This document shows, in pieces, positions 37,181-48,641 of a DNA stretch of 64,000 nt. Both the position numbers and the translations under genes were made by a program. Position 1 is the stretch's first letter; each line of letters begins with the position of its first letter. The DNA is from Megaleporinus macrocephalus (Eukaryota > Chordata > Actinopteri > Characiformes > Anostomidae). The notes beneath the pieces were generated by a model. It did not search any database. It worked only from the letters and a program-made list of their open reading frames with translations, and had not been told where the DNA came from. The stretch covers positions 28,697,912 through 28,761,911 of the forward strand of contig CM038708.1 of assembly GCA_021613375.1 (NCBI GenBank), written 5' to 3'.

Positions 37181-37680
37181 CACACTGTTAACCCTTAATT
37201 AGTTTCTGTGTAAAGAGTTTGTGTAATGATGTTTAAGAACTAAAGTTTTATTTCATTACTTAAAATGTTTAGTATGTTCTACTATTTTGAAAAAAGAACT
37301 GATACGCTAATATTTTTAACTTGAACAAACTTAAAACATCAGGTTTTAACTTGGACCACGCCCCTGTAGCACCTTGCCAGATTCTCATTGGTCAGTTCAG
37401 TCAGTACAAGTTTGAGTTGTTTAGTGGAGCTTGTAAAGGTTTGAAGTCTTTTTCTATTTTCACTGTGAGATTTGGTGTTTTCTGAGTTTAACTTCTTTTC
37501 CTCGGACAGAAACTCTGTAGTGCTGGGATTTCTCTACAGTGGACATTTTCTCCATTGTTTTCTTTTCTTGAAGAACTACAGAGAACATACTAAAACATTT
37601 AAGTAAAGAAATAAAACTTTAGTTTTTAAACAATTACACAAACTCTTTACACACAAACTAATTACGGATTAACAGTGTAG
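37181..37680. mobile_element. Palindromic MITE with ~95-bp inverted arms
   Basis: The left arm (about 37181-37278) starts CACACTGTTAACCCTTAATT and includes GTGTAAAGAGTTTGTGTAAT. The right arm (about 37584-37680) is its inverse, with AATTACACAAACTCTTTACA and GATTAACAGTGTA at the end. Arms of ~95 bp flank ~305 bp with no coding frame. The superfamily is not assigned, and the target duplication is not clear. Confidence 0.75.
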
Positions 37681-37840
37681 GTAGACACTTGTGTAATCAT
37701 GAAGACTTCAAAAGAAAGATGTGTTGATGATGTACATTCATTTCACAATCAACAACATTCTCCCTACTTTGACTCTGCATGCTGGACCAGAAGGCCTCTT
37801 ATTGGTGGAGAACTTTGAATGTTTAGTTTGTCACATTATA

Positions 37841-40800
37841 GATAGATAGATAGATCCAGTAGCATCACAATAAATCACAATAAACACACAAGAAACATAT
37901 GAAAGAAATATACATTAAAAAATCCAATGTACTGCACTTGTTTAATGTTAACTAATGTTATTGCACTTAGTCCGGTTGTGTCATTATCAATCTACTGCTC
38001 CATCCCATCCTCTGTCCTCCTGTGACCCCTCCTCCCCTGCAGAGAGGAGTTGTACAGTCTGATGGCATGAAGGACAAAGGAGTTTTTGAGTCTGTTGGTT
38101 CTGCACTTGGGTAGGAGCAGTCGGTCACGGTGTAAAACAGGACACTGGCCACCACAGACTGATAGAACATCCACAGGAGTTTCCTGCAGATGCCAAAGGA
38201 CCGCAGCCTCCTCAGAAAGTACAGCCTACTCTGTCCTTTCCTGTACAGGTGCTCAGTGTTAGCAGTCCAGTCTAGCTTGCTGTCCAGCCACAGCCCGAGG
38301 TACTTGTAGGACTCCACAGTCTCCACCTAAGCTCCCTCTATCAGAACTGGTTGTGACCTTGGTCTGGACCTCCCAAAGTCAATGACCAGTTCCTTGGTCT
38401 TTGAGGTGTTGAGCTGCAGGTGGTTGCTGTGGCACCAAACAGTCCCTCACCAGGCTCCTGTACTCCTCCTCTCGATCATCCCTGATACACCCCACAATAG
38501 CTGTGTCATCAGCAAACCTCTGAGTGTGACACAGCTCAGAGTTGTAGCAGAAGTCCACGGTGTACAGGGTGAAGAGGAGAGGTGCCAACACTGTGCCCTG
38601 AGGTGCCCCAATGCTGCTGATCACAGTGTCAGACGTGGTGTCTTTCAGCCTGACGTACTGCGGCCTGTCGGTGAGGTAGCTGGAAATCCATGTGACCAGG
38701 CAGGGGTCCACCTGCATCCTGTTCAGTTTGTTGTGAAGCATGAGGGGCTGGATGGTGTTGAAAGCACTCGAGAAGTCCAAGAAGAGGATCCTCACATGCC
38801 TTTCCTCTTATCCAGGTGTGAGTGGACTCGGTGTAGCAGGTAGAGGATGGCATCTTCTACACCAACACCTGCCCGGTATGCAAACTGCAGGTAGTCCTGT
38901 GCATGTTGCACCTGTGGTCTGAGGAGGCCGAGGAAGAGCCACTCCAGAGTCTTCATCAGTTGTGATGTGAGTGCTACTGGTTGGAAGTCATTCAGCTCGC
39001 TGGGCCGGTTCTTTTTGGGTACTGGAACTATGCATGATGTCTTCCAGAGGGTAGGCACTTTCCCCAGCTGCAAGCTGAGGTTGAAGACACGTTGAAGTGG
39101 TTCACCCAGTTCAGCGGCGCAGGTCTTCAGTAGTCGGGGACACACTTTGTCCGGACCTGCTGCTTTCCTAGGGTGAAGTTTCCTGAGTTGACCCATGACC
39201 TGATCTGCAGTGAAATATGAAGAACTTTGTGTTGGGATGGTGGTGGTGGTGGAGAAGGCTGGTCCACTGACTGGGGGGAGGTGTGTTGAGGGAAGAGGGA
39301 GATATGGTTGCAGTGAGGAAGAGGGTGGGGGGGTATGGACTGATTGAAACGGTTGAAGAAGTTGTTGATCTCGTTAGCCTTCTCCACAGTTCCCCCTATA
39401 GCTCTGGTCTTTGTGTTGTGGCCTGTGATGGTTTTAACACCTTCCCAGACCTCCCTCATATTGTTCTCCCTCAGCTTTTGTTCCACCTTTCTCCTGTAGC
39501 TGTCCTTCGCCTCCCTCACACAGCGTTTCACCTCCTGCTGTGCTGCTTTCATCGCCTCCCTGTCCCTGTTCCGGAAAGCGACCTTCTTCCTGTTGAGGAC
39601 AGCTTTGACTTCCTGTGTTACCCATGGTTTGTTGTTAGGGTAACATCGTACAGTCTTAATGGGGGAGACCACGTCTACACAGAAGTTGAGATAATCCGCC
39701 AGACAGTGTGTCATCCCCTCTATGTCCTCACAGTGTGGGCTAAGCAGAACATCCCAGTCCATGGTGTCAAAACAGTCTCTGAGGGCATCTTCCATTCCAG
39801 GGGACCACCTCCTGATGGAGCTAGTTGTTGTAGGCTGCCTTTGGACCAGGGGTGTGTATTCCGGATGTAGATGGATCAGGTTGTGGTCAGACTTCCCTAG
39901 TGGGGGGAGGGGAGCGACTCTGTATGCATCCCTAACATTAACATACAGCAAATCAATTGTCCTGTTTTTTCTTGTTGGACAATCCACAACCTGGCTGAAG
40001 GCCTGATGCTGGGTTGTACCTCACTACTGGCTGAAGGCCTGATGCTGGGCTTTACCTCACTACTGGCTGAAGGCCTGATGTTGGGTTGTACCTCACTATT
40101 GGCTGAAGGCCTGATGCTGGGTTGTACCTCACTATTGGTTGAAGGCCTGATGCTGGGTTGTACCTCACTACTGGCTGAAGGCCTGATGTTGGGTTGTACC
40201 TCACTATTGGCTGAAGGCCTGATGCTGGGTTGTACCTCACTATTGGCTGAAGGTCTGATGTTGGGTTGTACCTCACTATTGGCTGAAGGCCTGATGCTGG
40301 GTTGTACCTCACTACTGGCTGAAGGCCTGATGCTGGGCTTTACCTCACTATTGGCTGAAGGCCTGATGCTGGGCTTTACCTCACTACTGGCTGAAGGCCT
40401 GATGCTGGGCTTTACCTCACTACTGGCTGAAGGCCTGATGCTGGGTTGTACCTCACTATTGGCTGAAGGCCTGATGCTGGGCTTTACCTCACTACTGGCT
40501 GAAGGCCTGATGCTGGGTTGTACCTCACTATTGGCTGAAGGCCTGATGCTGGGCTTTACCTCACTATTGGCTGAAGGCCTGATGCTGGGCTTTACCTCAC
40601 TATTGGCTGAAGGCCGGATGCTGTGTTGTAACTCACTACTGGCTGAAGGCCTGATGCTGGGTTGTACCTCACTACTGGCTGAAGGCCTGATGCTGGGTTG
40701 TACCTCACTATTGGCTGAAGGCCTGATGCTGGGTTGTACCTCACTATTGGCTGAAGGCCTGATGCTGGGTTGTACCTCACTATTGGCTGAAGGCCTGATG

Positions 40801-41320
40801 CTGGGTTGTACCTCACTATTGGCTGAAGGTCTGATGCTGGGCTTTACCTTACTACTGGCTGAAGGCCTGATGCTGGGTTGTACCTCACAATTGGCTGAAG
40901 GCCTGATGCTGGGTTGTACCTCACTATTGGCTGAAGGCCAATCTTCTCACATGCAGTGGCTGCGACTGCGCTCGGAGGAATGTAAACACAGAGAATGATC
41001 ACGTGACTGAACTCTCTCGGCAGATAGTATGGCCGCATGCTAACTGCTAGTAACTCCAAGTCTGAACAGCATAAGGTGGTCTTTACAGAGATATGTCCAG
41101 GATTACACCAGCGGTTGTTCACATAGATGATGAGTCCCCCACCTTTGCTTTTTCCGCATGCTTTAGTGTCTCTGTCGGCTCCCGCAGCGGTGAATCCTCG
41201 CAGGTCCACGTTAGCATCCGGTACAAGCTGGGTTAGGCTTAAAGTTAGAAATATCCATGGGATATATTTATAAAACACATTATGTCTTCGCAAGAGGAAC
41301 AGAAGTGTGGAAGAGTGCAA
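37841..41320 (-). mobile_element. Defective L2-type LINE
   Basis: Read on the minus strand from ~41300 down. First comes an endonuclease part (GKSKGGGLIIYVNNRWCNPG, later LELLAVSMRPYYLPREF and CVYIPPSA). After a tandem array comes the end of the endonuclease and the linker (VDCPTRKNRTIDLLYVN, GKSDHNLIHL, NNKPWVTQEVKAVLNRKK). Reverse transcriptase follows: HPRKAAGPDKVCPRLLK, LDFSSAFNTIQPLML, GAPQGTVLAPLLFTLYT, RFADDTAIVG. Near 37967-38326 is the C-terminal KYLGLWLDSKLDW block. The catalytic FADD is present, but the coding parts lie in three different frames and part of the endonuclease is lost, so it cannot move. A short GATA run near 37841 probably marks the 3' end. Confidence 0.88.
39992..40939. 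repeat. 36-bp tandem array inside the LINE
   Basis: About 26 units of GGCTGAAGGCCTGATGCTGG plus GTTGTACCTCACTATT. Variants alternate between GGTTGTACC and GGCTTTACC, and ACTACT and ACTATT. Both strands stay open (LMLGCTSLLAEG on plus, RYNPASGLQPIV on minus) because 36 is a multiple of three. It replaces the middle of the LINE endonuclease region. Diverged single units occur outside the LINE near 41665-41700 and 41825. Confidence 0.95.
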
Positions 41321-42169
41321 AAAAATAACCTAAATAACCTAAACCTAAGATCTACTGGAGAGGCAGCCGTCTCATCACAGCGCCAGACACTGTGGTTCTA
41401 CTAACCACCAAGTTCTACATGTTAACATGAACGTATGAACATGTTTAGACTCAAATGGTCTTCCATGTTCACGTGCTGTGTTGTGCACACAGGAGCCAGA
41501 CGAACTCTAGAGATTGTTCATTAGAAAACAACCCAACCACAGCACGTCTGTAAGCTTGTAAGATCAACTCTTGCTAACTTTACACAAACTATCATCCACT
41601 ACACGTACACGTACCACAGTGCCTTTAATAAATATTCTAAATAAAAACATAGATGTGAGGTTGTTTCTCACTACTGGCTGAAGACCTGATGCTGGGCTGA
41701 TCATTACTTCAGTCTGGATGTCTAATGCTGCTTCTTTCTACTGACTACACAGCAGATTCTGGGGCATTACATTAGATATAGCTTTGGTTGGTGGGCTAAT
41801 GCTGGGACCTGACTCACTGGCTACTCACTGGCTACTGGCTGAAGGGCAGATACTAGAGTGTTCCTCACTATCAGGGTATTGTCCACCACTGTTGCCTGTT
41901 TTAAACTTTGACACGTCCCTCTGTTATTATGCTTGTCCCTGGATACATGGTCCAGCTTAATCCAGACTGCAGGGCTGAGGCTGGGACCTGACTCAATACG
42001 TGGTACATGCTGTGGGGTTGGTGGGAACATAGACCCTCCACCTCCGTGTTAAGAACTTATCAATAGGATAGAGGACTGGAGAGTCTGGTGGAAGGTGAAC
42101 AACAAACTGTGGGTGTTCAGTGAACCAGTTCAGTTCTTGAGTAACCCGGTGGGAACTTACTCCGTGAAG
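41321..42169. other. Spacer with degenerate 36-bp-unit traces
   Basis: Contains CTCACTACTGGCTGAAGACC (41668) and similar pieces near 41760-41850 and 41970. No exon recognised. Confidence 0.5.
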
Positions 42170-42718
42170 CCTGTAGACTCTCAGGAGAATGTTCAGTAAC
42201 ATACCTGAACACTGTATTACACTAATAAAGCCTGTAGACTCTCAGCAGAACGTTCAGTAACATACCTGAACACTGTATTACACTAATAAAGCCTGTAGAC
42301 TCTCAGCAGAACGTTCAGTAACATACCTGAACACTGTATTACACTAATAAAGCCTGTAGACTCTCAGCAGAACGTTCAGTAACATACCTGAACACTGTAT
42401 TACACTAATAAAGCCTGTAGACTCTCAGCAGAACGTTCAGTAACATACCTGAACACTGTATTACACTAATAAAGCCTGTAGACTCTCAGCAGAACGTTCA
42501 GTAACATACCTGAACACTGTATTACACTAATAAAGCCTGTAGACTCTCAGCAGAATGTTTAGTAACATACCTGAACACTGTATTACACTAATAAAGCCTG
42601 TAGACTCTCAGCAGAACGTTCAGTAGCATACCTGAACACTGTATTACACTAATAAAGCCTGTAGACTCTCAGAAGAACGTTCAGTAACATACCTGAACAC
42701 TGTATTACACTAATAAAG
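42170..42718. repeat. 61-bp tandem array, nine units
   Basis: The unit starts GCCTGTAGACTCTCAGCAGA, continues GTTCAGTAACATACCTGAAC and ends in CTAATAAA. Nine nearly identical copies occupy 549 bp. Every unit carries AATAAA on the plus strand. It lies just beyond the 3' end of the cassette gene. Confidence 0.95.
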
Positions 42719-42745
42719 AATAAAGAGTAGTAGCATATTTTAATA

Positions 42746-42755
42746 TTTATTTATT
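42746..42755 (-). promoter_or_regulatory. Overlapping AATAAA signals, 3' end of the cassette gene
   Basis: On the minus strand AATAAATAAA lies about 290 bp after the stop codon at 43043. The 3' UTR would be mostly the GGTTG-rich minisatellite. Confidence 0.45.
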
Positions 42756-42775
42756 TTTTTTATATTTGCTGATCT

Positions 42776-43036
42776 CCGGGTTGATTATAGGAGGTTGGGG
42801 TTGATTCGTAGGAGTTTGGGGTTGATTTGAAGAGGTAGGTGATTGATATTAGAAGGTTGGGATTGATTTAGGAGGTTGGGGTTGATTTTAGGAGGTTGAG
42901 GTTGATTTTAGGAGGTTGGGGTTGACTGTAAGAGGTTAAGGTTGATTGTAGGATGTTGGGATTGATTTTAAAGGTTGGTGGTTGATTTTAGGAGGTTGGG
43001 GTTGATTTAGGAGGTTGGGTTTGGTTTGTAGGAGGT
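42776..43036. repeat. ~22-bp minisatellite (GGAGGTTGGGGTTGATTTTA)
   Basis: Irregular units of GGAGGTTGGGGTTGATTT with indels. They stop a few bases before the stop codon of the cassette gene, so the array is probably transcribed as 3' UTR, C/A-rich on the sense strand. Confidence 0.9.
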
Positions 43037-43042
43037 TGGGGT

Positions 43043-46000
43043 TCATAGTCTGTCGTCATGCTGCCACCATTCCGGCCTCTTCCGTCCTCGACCTCCACCA
43101 CGTCTCCACCTTCCTCCAAAACCATCTCTTTCCCTTTGTGGAGGAGCACATTCCTCATCAGGACGATGACGGGGTCCTCTTGGTTTTGGGGTCTGGGTCG
43201 TTTGTCTGGGACCTTGGTGCCTCCAGGTCCACGGATCAGTGGCCTCTTGTCTGGACGGGTATCCAGGGCCGTGGCTTCTCTCAGTGGCCTCCTCCTCGTA
43301 CTGGTGTCTCGGCACTCTAGGACGAGTTCTAGAGTGCTGCTGCCACTGGTTTCTTGGTCCATATTGGACCTCTGGCTGTGGACGAGGAGGAGGCTTCACC
43401 CCAGGACACTCTCTGTGAACTACAAATGCAGTTACACTCATGTTAGTATCAGTGTGTAATTACTGTAGAAGAAGAACTTCTGGTCTCCTGAAGAACGTTT
43501 TAATGGAGGCTTCTATGTAAAACAGATGTGTGAGCATGAAGAACCTTGTAGAAGCTCCACTACCAGTGAAAGTTCATCTCTAGAGCCGTGTATTCAACTC
43601 AAGATCTGAGGAAGTACCGTTTTTTGTAAGAGTGTGTGTTCATGTAAACAGAATCTGAGATCTGTTTTCTTTACTCACCCCGAGATGACTGAGGCAGCCG
43701 AGGCGGATGACGTGGCTGAGGTTGCTGAGGTGTTTGAGGCAGCTGAGGCGGTTGAGGCTGGTGAGGCAGCTGACGTGGCCGACGTGGTCGACGTGGGCGA
43801 CGTGGCTGAGGTGTTTGAGGCAGCCGAGGCGGATGACCCGGCTGAGGCTGCTGAGGCTGCTGAGGTGGCTGAATTGTAGGTGCCGTCCTCGTCAATACAC
43901 CCATGGTGGACTCAGCCGCAGCTCCAGCCTCCTCCACCTCCTCGGTCTGGTCTCGTGCTGTAACATGAAGAAACATCAACAGCTGTCCAGATCCATCACT
44001 GTGGTTGGACCTGACTATGGACTCAGTGTCTCCTCGTATAACGAGCCCGAGAAGAATTAGTATGAGTTCAGATGAACATTAATAACTAACTAATAAATCC
44101 TGATGAAACATTAGCAGTTCTTTAGACGTTCACAGCTATTATGATGATCATCAAGCCACTAGGTTCTTCTACTCACCCAGACATCCACAGTAATAAGCTC
44201 TGGCGGCGTCCAGCAGGGCCACCAGCACCTCCACTATGTCCCGGTAATCAGGAGCCGCGGACATCAGGTGTAGGAAGTCGTGGACTGATTTAATAGAAAT
44301 AAATATTAGCAGTTGTTCAGCTGAGTCTTCATCACAGAACCTAGTAAAGATGGTGATCCTGATATTGAAGACTTGAGGATCAGCTGATCTGATGTTACTA
44401 CTTCTTAAGATCTAAAGATGATCAGCTCTTTCTGCTCATATCAGTCTGAGACCACCAGCTGTTGCCACATGGGCTCCATCTTTAGTTTCTGGTGATCATT
44501 AGCTTTACTCACTGAGATGCTGATCCCTCGCGGTGACGAGCTCCTCCAGGATAGAATACAAGGCCTTGGTGATGATGTCGGCCCTGGACTCGTTGTTGTT
44601 CACTAGTTCATTTAGAAAGAATGAATGAATACAGGTTCATGTTAACATTAAACCTGATTCCTACTTTTACCTGAATGTTATTATGATGACTCACCTGGAG
44701 GTTCTTCGTGCACCTTTCTCAGGTACATCAGGGCGTTAGCAGCCAGCTGCACCAAAACCCCCGTCAGCATCTCATCCACTGGATTCACATTGATACACAC
44801 TGTCAGTTCTCCAGCTGCATCATTTTCACTCTTCATATATTTGCACTGACTGTTTCCGGTACTTACTGAGCTGTGTGTACAGCGGGTCCAGGTGAGGGCA
44901 GAAGATGTCACGCAGAGCCTCCACCTCTGCATCCACCCCCACCTCGAGCTGTAGATCAGTTCCTGGTTCTGAAAGGATCAGCAGATGTTCAGTTATATTA
45001 TGGTGGGTTCTGATCATCAAGTCACATCACCAAATGGTGCCTGACTGAGTTTGAGTGGTCATCGTCAACTGATATAGTTCTATCTGCTGGAATGGACCAA
45101 CACCAGCCTAGTCTATTCTGCTGCCCTGGTGTCAGAGAAGGTTCTGGTTTCTGCTACTCACCCAGAGCCGTGCTGTTGAGTCCTCGGACGCTGTTAAGGT
45201 GTTTCTCTAACAGCAATCCGACATCTGTGAACTCAGGAACTGTCACCATCACCGACAGCACCTTGTTAACTGATTTAATAGAAATAAATATCATCAGATG
45301 TTCAGCTGCTACATCATCACAGAACCTGGTAAAGATGCTGATCCTGATATTGAAGCTCTGAGTATCAGCAGGTCTGATATTTACTGACCCAGCCAACATG
45401 TCCATGTGGACCCCACATCAGTTAAAGATGGGCTGCCGATTGGGTCCCCTTGGGGCAAACTGGTTGGGGCCCACAGAGATTGGGGCCCACATCGCCTATA
45501 TATGGGCCCTGTGTGTGTTTGTCAATGTGGACCAATAACTCGGGGCCGATCTGGACTGCAAGATGGGCCCAAGTGAACAATCAAGCATGTGAACAGTCCC
45601 ATAACTGGACCACCAACAGTAGCCTTAGTGGGGCTCACAACTGTAACCCAAAGGGGGCAACAAGTTATAACCCAGCGGGGCTCCATGTATCACCAATCAT
45701 AAGGCCCCTACAAGCCCACGTGAAACCCATACAGGCCAAATAAAAACTATATGGGCCCCACATGGACATGCTGGCTGTGAAGTCTTTATCATCATCTTTA
45801 ATATTTAGTGTTTATGTGTTTTACTCACTCAGGTGCTGGTCAGGTGAGGCTGCGAGTCTCTGCAGCAGAACAAGAACTACCTCGCAGGCAGCCTCGATCA
45901 GGGCGTTGGTGTTGTTCGCTGATGTTTGTAGAAGATATTCAGTGAGAGTGAGATGTTGAGAGATATTAAGATATTAATGTTTCTGATTTTGTCTGAATGT

Positions 46001-48641
46001 AGTTTTTGTAGTGAGTCCTTCTTTTACTCACCCGGAGGGAGCTCGAGGTTCTCCAGTTCAGATACCTCCAAGTTCTCCTGGAGGTACCTGAACGCGTCTG
46101 CTGCAGAGATGACCCTCACAATCGTCATCATCTCCTGGTCGTCTTTCACATTAATAAACACTGTCAGTCGTCCAGCTGTGTTATTTTCATACTTGATGTA
46201 TTTCCACAGGTCATTTCCGTTACTTACCGAAGGACTGGACAGGGTCATCCACAAGGGAGGACCACAGGGTCTTAGGAGCTAGAGGCTCTAACCCTGTGTC
46301 CTCAACCTCTTCCACGACCGGAGCTCCTGAGTCAGATTCTAAGAAGATCAGCAGATGTTCAGTAATGTTATGGTCAGTTCTGATGGTCCTTGTCAAGTCA
46401 GAAAATGATGACATCACCAAATCTTAACTAGTGCCTGATGGAGTTCAGGTGGTCTTCATTAACTTCATTTATTACATCAACAGGACTGGACTGTGTGCTG
46501 GAGTGGACCAACAGCAGCCGGTTTGTTCTGGTAATGTTCTCCAATGCTGTACAATTCAGAGTTAACATGATGCTAATAGTTTGTTCTGCTCACCCAGAGA
46601 TGTGCTGGAGGTTGGAGGTTCCTCCAGCAGCGTTTCTCTCCTGGTCTCCTCCTCAGTGTGCTCACTGGTCTGGGTTTCTGTTTGAACATCAATAAATATC
46701 AACATCTGTCCAGCTGGGTCGTTATCACAATATCCAACGTTTGATTCTTTTACTCACCCAGATGCTGGTCCACCACTTCTCCTCCAGCAACGTCCCTCGG
46801 CAGGATCACCAGGAGCTCACAGGTGTCAGGAGCTCTCTGTTCTCCTGCTTTAATATTCATATCAGAATGAATAATATCAGCATTTGTTCTGTTAATGTAG
46901 AGATACAATGATGTTCATCATGATAACAGGTTCTCCTACTCACCCAGAGGGGTGCTAGAGGGTGGTCCAGCATCTTCTGACTGCAGCAGCTGAGCAGTCG
47001 TCTCGGTATTGACGCCTATTTAATTTAGAATTCAATCATTTAGACAGATTAGAGTTTATATTCAGTTCAATTCCTGTTTTTATTAAATAATAAATAATAT
47101 TAATAAATAAAATACATACACCACAACTAACACAGAGTAACCATAACAATAACCCTACACTTAACACTACCTAACATTAACCCTACACTTAACACTATCT
47201 AATATTAACATTCACCCTACACTTAACCCTACCTAATATTAACATTAACCCTAAACTCAACCCTACCTAACATTAACATTAACCCTAAACGCAATCCTAC
47301 CTAACATTAACCCTACACTTAACACTAACTAACCTTAACATTAACCCTACACTTAACCCTACCTAACATTAACCCTACACTTAACACTAACTAATATTAA
47401 CATTCACCCTACACTTAACCCTACCTAACAGTAACCCTACACTTAACACTACCTAACATTAACATTAACCCTAAACGCAATCCTACCTAACATTAACATT
47501 AACGCTACACTTAACCCTACCTAACATTAACATTAACCCTACACTTAACACTAACTAATATTAACATTCACCCTACACTTAACCCTACCTAACATTAACC
47601 CTAAACTCAACCCTACCTAACATTAACATTAACCCTAAACGCAATCCTACCTAACATTAACATTAACCCTACACTTAACCATACCTAACCTTAACATTAA
47701 CCCTACACTTAACACTACCTAACATTAACATTAACCCTACACGTAACCCTACCTAACATTAACATTAAACCTACACTTAACCCTACCTAAAATTAACATT
47801 GCCCTACACTTAACCCTACCTAACATTAACATTAACCCTACACTTAACCCTACCTAACATTAACATTAACCCTAAACTTAACCCTACCTAACATTAACAT
47901 TAACCCTAAACTTAACCCTACCTAAAATTAACATTGCCCTACACTTAACTCTACCTAACATTAACATTAACCCTACACTTAACCCTACCTAACATTAACA
48001 TTAACCCTTAACACTTATCCATTCACTCTCACGTCTTAAACCTAACATTTACCCTGCTCTGATTGGTCAGTTCACACAATGTGTTTTGATTGGTCAACCA
48101 CCTGAGTGCTTGAAATTGGTAGCAGCATCGGCTCTAACTTCCACCCCTACACTAAAGGTCTTTAAGCCCCGCCTCCCACTGACCTTAATATGCTCCTAAT
48201 GGTCAGTTCACACACTCTGTTCTGATTGGTCAACCACCAGAGTTGTTGAAATGGGTTAAGTCCCCCCCCTACACTAAAGGAGAGTGTATCCAGCGCTGTA
48301 CTCTGATTTATTCAGTATGTACTGAGAATCACTGACTTGTTCAGTAACTACTGTTAATTATAGTGACGTCGACTCATCTACTCACTCAGAAGCTGCTCAG
48401 TCTCTGTGCTGATGTCCACCGGCTCTGGCTCGGCTTCCTCCATCAGCACAGTCACTTTCTCCTGTAGTGGAGTCTCCCTCTCCTCCTCCTCTTTCCTCGA
48501 GAAACTCCACTCTCTCTCACTCCTCCTCCCCTTTCCTCTCTCTTTCTCCTCAGTATGATCTCCTTCTTCCTTTCTGTGCTCCTCCTCTCTCTCACTCTCT
48601 CTATCTCCTCCTCCACAACACCAAAACTTTCTCCAGCTCAT
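43043..48641 (-). CDS. Unrecognised 14-exon gene built from a repeated exon cassette
   Basis: Minus-strand exons: 48386-48641, 46944-47015, 46758-46847, 46594-46677, 46228-46338, 46032-46142, 45829-45918, 45162-45269, 44867-44968, 44695-44778, 44513-44602, 44177-44284, 43679-43957, 43043-43419. All junctions are phase 1 with GT/AG, and internal lengths are multiples of three (72, 90, 84, 111, 111, 90, 108, 102, 84, 90, 108, 279). They give 653 codons plus stop, all open. I chose the first ATG (MSWRKFWCCGGG); the frame upstream has only GTG. The N terminus has a CC pair, then an E/R/K-rich charged region. Twelve short exons follow, mostly predicted helix with leucines. Exon 13 is rich in P, Q and R. 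Exon 14 is R/G/P-rich, with GGRWRRGGGRGRKRPEWW before the stop. I do not recognise the family and propose no function. Confidence 0.78.
43690..43880 (-). repeat. Coding PQ/PR repeat in exon 13
   Basis: Short imperfect repeats (GAGGCxGCTGAGG on the plus strand) encode QPPQQPQQPQPGHPPRLPQT and, further on, PRRPRRPRRPRQLPH, with HPPRLPQ occurring twice. The repeat keeps the frame. Length variation here would change a proline-rich linker, not the cassettes. Confidence 0.85.
44177..44968 (-). repeat. Exon cassette 3 (exons 9-12)
   Basis: Exon 9 (EPGTDLQLEVGVDAEVEALR), exon 10 (MDEMLTGVLVQLAANALMYL), exon 11 (VNNNESRADIITKALYS, ending DQHL) and exon 12 (IHDFLHLMSAAPDYRDI, ending CGCLG). Order, exon sizes and neighbouring intron sequence match exons 5-8. 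For example, the intron after exon 12's acceptor (AATAGAAATAAATATTAGCA, CATCACAGAACCTAGTAAAG) recurs after exon 8's. Confidence 0.85.
45162..46338 (-). repeat. Exon cassette 2 (exons 5-8)
   Basis: Exon 5 (ESDSGAPVVEEVEDTGLEPL), exon 6 (DDQEMMTIVRVISAADAFRY), exon 7 (ANNTNALIEAACEVVLVLL, ending PDQHL) and exon 8 (INKVLSVMVTVPEFTDVGLL, ending NSTALG). The introns carry blocks shared with cassette 3, such as ACACTGTCAGT.. then CCAGCTG near exon 6 and GATCAGCAGATGTTCAGT before exon 5. This shows duplication of whole genomic segments, not just of exons. Confidence 0.85.
45390..45777. mobile_element. 388-bp element with CAGCCARCATGTCCATGTGG inverted ends
   Basis: The left end CAGCCAACATGTCCATGTGG mirrors the right end (inverse CAGCCAGCATGTCCATGTGG). 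The body is full of GGGCCCA-type motifs and non-coding. It lies in the intron between exons 7 and 8, and the matching intron of cassette 3 lacks it, so it inserted after the cassette duplication. The superfamily is not assigned. Confidence 0.75.
46594..47015 (-). repeat. Exon cassette 1 (exons 2-4)
   Basis: Exon 3 is 90 nt like exons 7 and 11, and like them ends in DQHL (CELLVILPRDVAGGEVVDQHL against CEVVLVLLQRLAASPDQHL). Exon 4 (ending LLEEPPTSSTSLG) aligns in position with exons 8 and 12. The intron between exons 3 and 4 (AATAAATATCAACATCTGTC, CAGCTGGGTCGTTATCACA) is recognisably related to the introns at the same place in cassettes 2 and 3. The fourth member, before exon 2, would be the end of exon 1 (TEQLL). 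Confidence 0.65.
47115..48055. repeat. CCTAACATTAACATTAACC-type tandem array, copy B
   Basis: The same irregular units as at 24427-24965 but nearly twice as long, in intron 1 of the cassette gene. Confidence 0.9.

Noticed and set aside
39283..39870. 195-codon plus-strand frame
   Set aside because: It is the antisense shadow of the L2 coding region on the minus strand.
40006..40998. 330-codon frame LMLGCTSLLAEG
   Set aside because: Artefact of the 36-bp array inside the LINE; the opposite strand is equally open.
26076..42718. CRISPR-like arrays
   Set aside because: Units are contiguous tandem repeats with no unique spacers, and the genome is eukaryotic.
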